This document shows, in pieces, positions 59,253 through 64,000 of a DNA stretch of 64,000 nucleotides (positions within the stretch are counted from its first letter, which is position 1; each line of letters starts with the position of its first letter). The DNA comes from Lonicera japonica (lineage: Eukaryota; Streptophyta; Magnoliopsida; Dipsacales; Caprifoliaceae): the NCBI GenBank assembly GCA_021464415.1, contig CM038468.1:30430969-30494968 (forward strand). Direction: 5' to 3'. Made by a program: the position numbers and the translations under genes. Below the pieces are notes generated by a model that was not told the DNA's origin, ran no database searches, and saw nothing but the letters and a program-made list of their open reading frames with translations.

Positions 59253-60535
59253 ATGTGAGCAGACCCAGTGGGTCCAAGCCTCTCCCAAACCACCCAAGCT
59301 CGCTCACAACCCATGGAAGAAGGCAAAAATTAAGAGATGAGTGACCTGGTGAGATTCCACACACACCCCTTATCTTTTTCCCTTCTTCCCTTTTTCTTCA
59401 TGGAAAATTTCTCTTACTAATCACCGAATGTATTGGATTCCACAAAAAACGAAAAACTAATAAAACATCTCACCAAATTATTCATTTATTTTTCCACTTT
59501 CTAATATAATTAGTGGTATTTTTAATCATTTTTCATCTATTATGTTAACCATGCCTTCAATTTGGGTCGAAGGGAGTACTTGTTAATGTTTTGTGAGTCA
59601 AAAATTGATAAAAGAGAAAGGAAACTTAAGGGTATGTGCAAAAATTATCGTTTAAATCCTTGAATATTTTGACTCGCCAATAAGATGTGCCACTTTAAAT
59701 AAAGAGATCAGGGCTTCACTTTAGCAAGTCACTGGGAAGAAATAATTCCATCTTCGAGTGTAACATCTTTTTACACGCACATTTGATCTTTGTAAGAGCA
59801 TTTGATTTAAGCGAACTGCGATCCATGTTTTAATCAATTCCAAACAAATTAGTAACCTATGATGCATCAATAAGATTTTCAGACACGATTCTATAATGAA
59901 CAAAGTCGAAACAAGTAAAGGACAATATACAAACAGCCATTATACTTGTATAGATTTGTGGTAGATAAGCACTCAAACTGTCTGGACAAAGCAGATGCGG
60001 CACTTTTAGTTTAAAGGGCACGCTTAGAAGAAAAAAAGTTATCAACGGTTCCACTCATATAACATTCCTTTAACAGGATAAATAACAAAGTCCCAATATC
60101 CTTGCAACACTAAACATTCACAATATTAATAAATCACGAACAAGGGGAGATGAATAAGCCTAAGCCTGCTAATCAGGGCTTGCTGTTTAACAAATGTTGA
60201 TCAACCCATTTTGGTGGGTGAGTCGCTAGACAATTAGAAGTCATGATCTCTTAGTCTCTGACATTGTGGAGTTTGCATTACATAAATATGACAAAAACAA
60301 ATGTCGGATCTCATCATATTCAGAGTTCTTCAAGCATAGCTGTGTGGTCAAATGTAGCCATGTCAACTTGGATCAAATAAGATTAGATCCATTTCATTTC
60401 TGATGTAGATATGAAAATATGAAAACATGATCTCATCATCTATTGAAAACATCTTTCATGAGTCATGACCCTCTTGTATTTCGTTGTGCGCTTACTTAAC
60501 GAGTAACCACAAGATGCCTCTTAGCCAACAGCCCA

Positions 60536-60566
<31 letters not shown>

Positions 60567-62752
60567 CACACCCTATCTCTCTCTATAGGTTTGACATGCT
60601 CCTCGGCTCTCATTAGTTGACACTACTGCAATATGTGAGATTGCTATTCAAATGACATAAGCTTTCCCTGGGTAATGCCTCTTCGCATAACCTTCATGAG
60701 AAAGTACTCACTGTCTTATACTTAGTAATTCAAGTTTAAGGGTAAACATCTACAAGATCAATGTTAGGAAATGCCTCCACAATGATGCAGTCAGAAAGTT
60801 TCATGATTCTTTCATGAGCCAATCAATCGAACCAAAACAAAGAACTTAGCACTTAAGGGTCCGTTAATCCGTTTGATAACAACATGGAAAATGATAACAA
60901 AAACAGTTGATGTGTGAAATGATTGTGGTGAGTTGTTTCAATCAGGGCATCGACACTTAATCAATCCACAAAACAACCACAAAAACTCTGACAAAAGCAA
61001 GCAAGAAAGAAAGTGTATATAATTAATAGGTCAAAAGGCAGAAAGAGAAGTAACCTCCAAGAACCGAGATTCTTAATCCCAGTTAGTTTACTTCATTCGT
61101 GAGAGAGGGCTGTGGAAAGTTGTTGCAGAAAAAAAAGAATCAGGGCTTGAGCAATCAGTTGGTGAGAGAATGTGGAGACTGCGTGTGCGTTTACTTTCAA
61201 AAACCAACTAGTCTCTCAACAAGCCTCTTGAACAATTGTAGACAATTCTGCATTCAGGCACAGCCCTTTGTATATTAGCTAAATTTGTTACATGCCCAAT
61301 AATCATAATGCTTACAATCTGATGAGTAATTATGCAAGTCATTAGTGTATTTGAGAAGCTATCAATTTGGCACGGTGCAGACTAGGGATGTTAAAAATCT
61401 AAAAACCAAGCAATTGAAACAACAGACCCAATCCAATATAATTATGTCATATACTTTGATTCGTTTGGATTGGGTTGAATCAGATTTTCAAAAAAACAAA
61501 AACCGGCATTAATTGGATATGTTGAGGTTTCTTGTAGTCCAAAACAGAGAGAAACTGAAAAGAATAAAACAGTTTTTTATGATAACTCAAAGAAGTATTG
61601 CACCCAAACCATTGAGCACCCCCTATTTGGAATCATTTGCCACCAACAGCATCGACATGCACTGAATAACAACAAAATTTCTCAAATATGTTGCGACAGA
61701 GAATAAGCTATAGGAGGCCAAGCTAAAATATGCGTCATAGATACACCCAACACCTTCTCATACGGTGGTTATATTCCAAAATGAAGGTTTTCTCCCTTTT
61801 TCCTCTAATTGTCAAGCTTGTAGAGGAACATTGGTGTTTTCCTAACCCCGCCCCCCCTCCCCCCTGCCTCACAAGTCTTTTTTTTTTTTCATGGAATTTT
61901 TTTCTTACTCGTCACCGAAAGAATTGGATTCCATGGAAAAACCGAAAAAGTAATAGAACATCTCGCGAAATTAACTACTCATCTATTTTTCCAACTTTTA
62001 ACAGAATTAGTAGTATTTTTAGTCATTCTCCAACTCTTTTGCTAACCATGCCTTTCATTTGGGGGCAGAGGGAGGATTTGTTGTTTTTGTTTTATAAAGA
62101 AAAAATCTGAGAAAAGGGAAAGGAAAATTAAGGGTAGGTACAAAAGTTATGGTTTAAATCCTTGAATATTTTGACCCGCTAATAAGATGTACCACTTTCA
62201 ATACACAGATCAGGGCTTCACTTTAGCAAATCACTGGCAGGAAAGAAATTTCTCTCCTTGTGTGTGACAACTTTTGCACACAACGACACAAACATAACTG
62301 ATCATTGTTAGAACATTTGATTTTCAGGTGATGAGTAACATACGAACCACGATCCATAGATTCAATATTATCACCTCTTCCCTCATATAACATTCCTTTA
62401 ATAAGATAAATAACACAGACTCAATCTGAGTTTAACAGTGGAGAGTAAGTTTAAGGATAAAATGAACAAGAATGCTTCAAAGGTAGTATCTTAATTGCTT
62501 TAAAAAAAATCCAAAAAAACTATTAAAGAAACCAAATTTAACAAGACCAAAATATTCTTCTTCTTTTTTTGATAGGGATGACCAAAATATCCTTGCAACA
62601 CTAAACATTCACTATACAAATAAATCATGGACATGGGGAGATGAATAAGCCTAGGCCTACTAATCTCTTCAACAAAAGTTGTCTGTGAATTATATTAGAG
62701 ATATAGAGAAGAGAAAGAGAAAGGTTGACAATGGAGATTGAGATTGTACGTG
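59253..62752 (+). repeat. Segmental duplication copy B
   Basis: Direct-orientation partner of copy A (6921-11395), same order, without the Tourist-like MITE and the family-1 SINE, so it shows their empty sites. Ends with GTTGACAATGGAGATTGAG at 62723-62741. A C homopolymer has expanded at 60537. No conserved coding sequence. Confidence 0.85.
60537..60565. repeat. Poly(C) tract of about 29 bases
   Basis: Uninterrupted C run. The matching place in copy A reads CCCCCACCCTCCACCC. Confidence 0.9.
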
Positions 62753-62761
62753 GTTAAATTA

Positions 62762-62995
62762 TAACGCTCCTTCTTTCTTTTGAGAGGTAGAGGCTCGGGC
62801 ATTAGGTGAAGGCAAATTAGGAATGAGGACATTCAACTGGTGATTCATCCAATCAATCAATAAGGATCGAAGTGGCTGTAAGAAAGGACTTGCCTAGCCT
62901 TTCTCCGTGTAATAGAGTAAGAAAGGGGCCAGTAGCTGGTCCATATAAAGTCGAGTCCAGAAAGTGAGAGCCAGGAAAGCATAAGAAGTGTCTGC
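62762..62995. other. Organelle-like insert (possible NUMT)
   Basis: GC-richer than its surroundings and free of AT runs. Its phrasing (GAGAGGTAGAGGCTCGGG, AGAAAGGGGCCAGTAGCTGG, CCATATAAAGTCGAG) resembles plant mitochondrial intergenic DNA. It lies exactly between the end of segmental copy B and the right inverted arm, so it may be filler at a double-strand-break repair site. No gene is readable. This is judged on style only. Confidence 0.4.
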
Positions 62996-63037
62996 TTTAA
63001 AAGACGATGTTAAAAAGTCATCTAAGATGTTAAACAA

Positions 63038-63735
63038 TGGCTTTGCTCACTTAGATGAAGAAAACATGTATTTTATCCACCCACTAAGAGCCCACTTATT
63101 CGTGTGAAGTTGTGGACCTCATGATCCTAAGAAACTGTCTTGGCTGATATCATTACTGAATACTTCTTTAAATAAATAATGAAAGTCCATACATCGAAAA
63201 ATAGATAATAAAGATATTCATTTGTTGGGTTTCACTGTTAAGGCAAATGCCAGGTTAGATGATAATGTGAGGGGCTGGCAATTGGCAAAGTATAATTGCA
63301 TCTGTCACCCAATCAATGTTTTGAGTTTCAATTGAAATCATAAATGCATAATTAGTCCTGTATAGAATAGTTCCAATTTTGTTATATAATGCTCCATGGT
63401 ATTTTAGGAAAGGAAATCAAGTATTACTAATTTGCTATGAACTTCTGTGCTTTCGTAAACACGTAGAACTTGGTGCCTAGTCATAGTTTGTTGAAACTAC
63501 ATAAATAATTAGTTGACTATATTACATATTGTTTCTTTACTTAATAGATTTCATGTCATGGATAAGTTTGATACAAATGAAAATTAAGGAGGATGCAGGA
63601 AACCATTACTCTTGAAGGTCAGATTGTGAATAAGAGTTTCGCATATATATAGATATATATATTTTAAATAATAATTAAAATAAGGCTTTATTTTATTCAG
63701 TTCTGATTTACATGTACATGTGTGCATGTATATTA
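63038..63735 (-). repeat. Inverted duplication, right arm
   Basis: Reverse complement of 54415-55032, with extra sequence around 63365-63420 (TTCCAATTTTGTTATATAATG) that the left arm lacks. Beyond 63735 a second copy of its last 45 bp follows in tandem. Confidence 0.9.
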
Positions 63736-63777
63736 TTTTATTCAGTTTTGATTTACATGTACATGTGTGCATGTATA
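63689..63777. repeat. Two-unit 45-bp tandem repeat
   Basis: TTATTTTATTCAGTT, then TGATTTACATGTACATG and TGTGCATGTATA occur twice in succession. The minus-strand 62-codon ORF across it is only a product of this repeat. Confidence 0.85.
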
Positions 63778-64000
63778 TATATATATATATCAGAAGATTA
63801 CTCCTATTATAATTTTTGGTGAGTGGCTAGAATTGGTACCATGGCCATTAGGAACTACTTTATAGAGGATCACATGCATGGGTTTTCTTGTTAGGACTCA
63901 ATCCTCTATGTCCACCCAATCAATGGTGTTGTAGCCCTAGATGTTTCTTTGAAAGAGATACTTGGGGTTGCTACTGCCTAAAATTGTTGGTTTATTTTAT
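63778..64000. other. Window end, nothing recognised
   Basis: AT microsatellite start followed by unique-looking sequence. No gene seen. Confidence 0.4.

Overview
The window looks like plant nuclear DNA, most likely from a eudicot. It is AT-rich and densely packed with plant-type transposable elements: LINE, tRNA-derived SINE, Athila-like and chromovirus-like Ty3/gypsy, a TRIM-like short LTR element, Mutator, hAT-like, Tourist-like MITE and Helitron. It also holds repeated relics of DUF247, a plant-specific membrane-protein family. I see no intact host gene; every recognisable coding region carries stops, frameshifts or truncations. The species cannot be named from the sequence.

Layout. 1-1707: a minus-strand LINE fragment with an internal tandem duplication and a SINE inserted in one copy. 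1708-5335: two head-on DUF247 pseudogenes forming a large inverted repeat. 5957-6650: another LINE 3' fragment. 6921-11395: a non-coding segmental duplication (copy A) interrupted by a Tourist-like MITE, a hairpin MITE and SINEs. A degraded copy C lies at 13430-16230. 17845-18955: a LINE RNase H region. 19985-20345: a DUF247 fragment. 21749-30226: a minus-strand Athila-like element with a complete 5' LTR, decayed PBS, gag, protease and partial RT, and a truncated 3' LTR; a solo LTR with a perfect TSD sits inside it.

31262-43147: an 11.9-kb Mutator-like element with long TIRs and a 9-bp TSD. It holds a decayed MURA transposase and, convergent to it, a small GRF-zinc-finger gene with a predicted tail anchor. 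MURA is interrupted by a solo LTR that is itself interrupted by a second solo LTR. 43199-44092: a Helitron abuts the MULE. 45923-48437: a DUF247 pseudogene whose middle is repeated five times in tandem. 48869-50312: a TRIM-like element with an extra partial internal region behind it. 50585-54414: a DUF247 sliver and two hAT-like repeats carrying a Gly/Tyr-rich tail.

54415-55032 is an inverted copy of 63038-63735. Between the arms lie an orphan promoter-like stretch, two TIR elements of Mutator type (55256-56577, 57128-58316), an inverted fragment D (58470-59160) and segmental copy B (59253-62752), which ends against a short organelle-like insert.

The only plausible functional partnership is the MULE gene pair: the transposase with its convergent GRF/tail-anchor partner. 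The DUF247 hairpin is the best candidate for a locus that could act through RNA, as a source of small RNAs. Both are inferences from structure.
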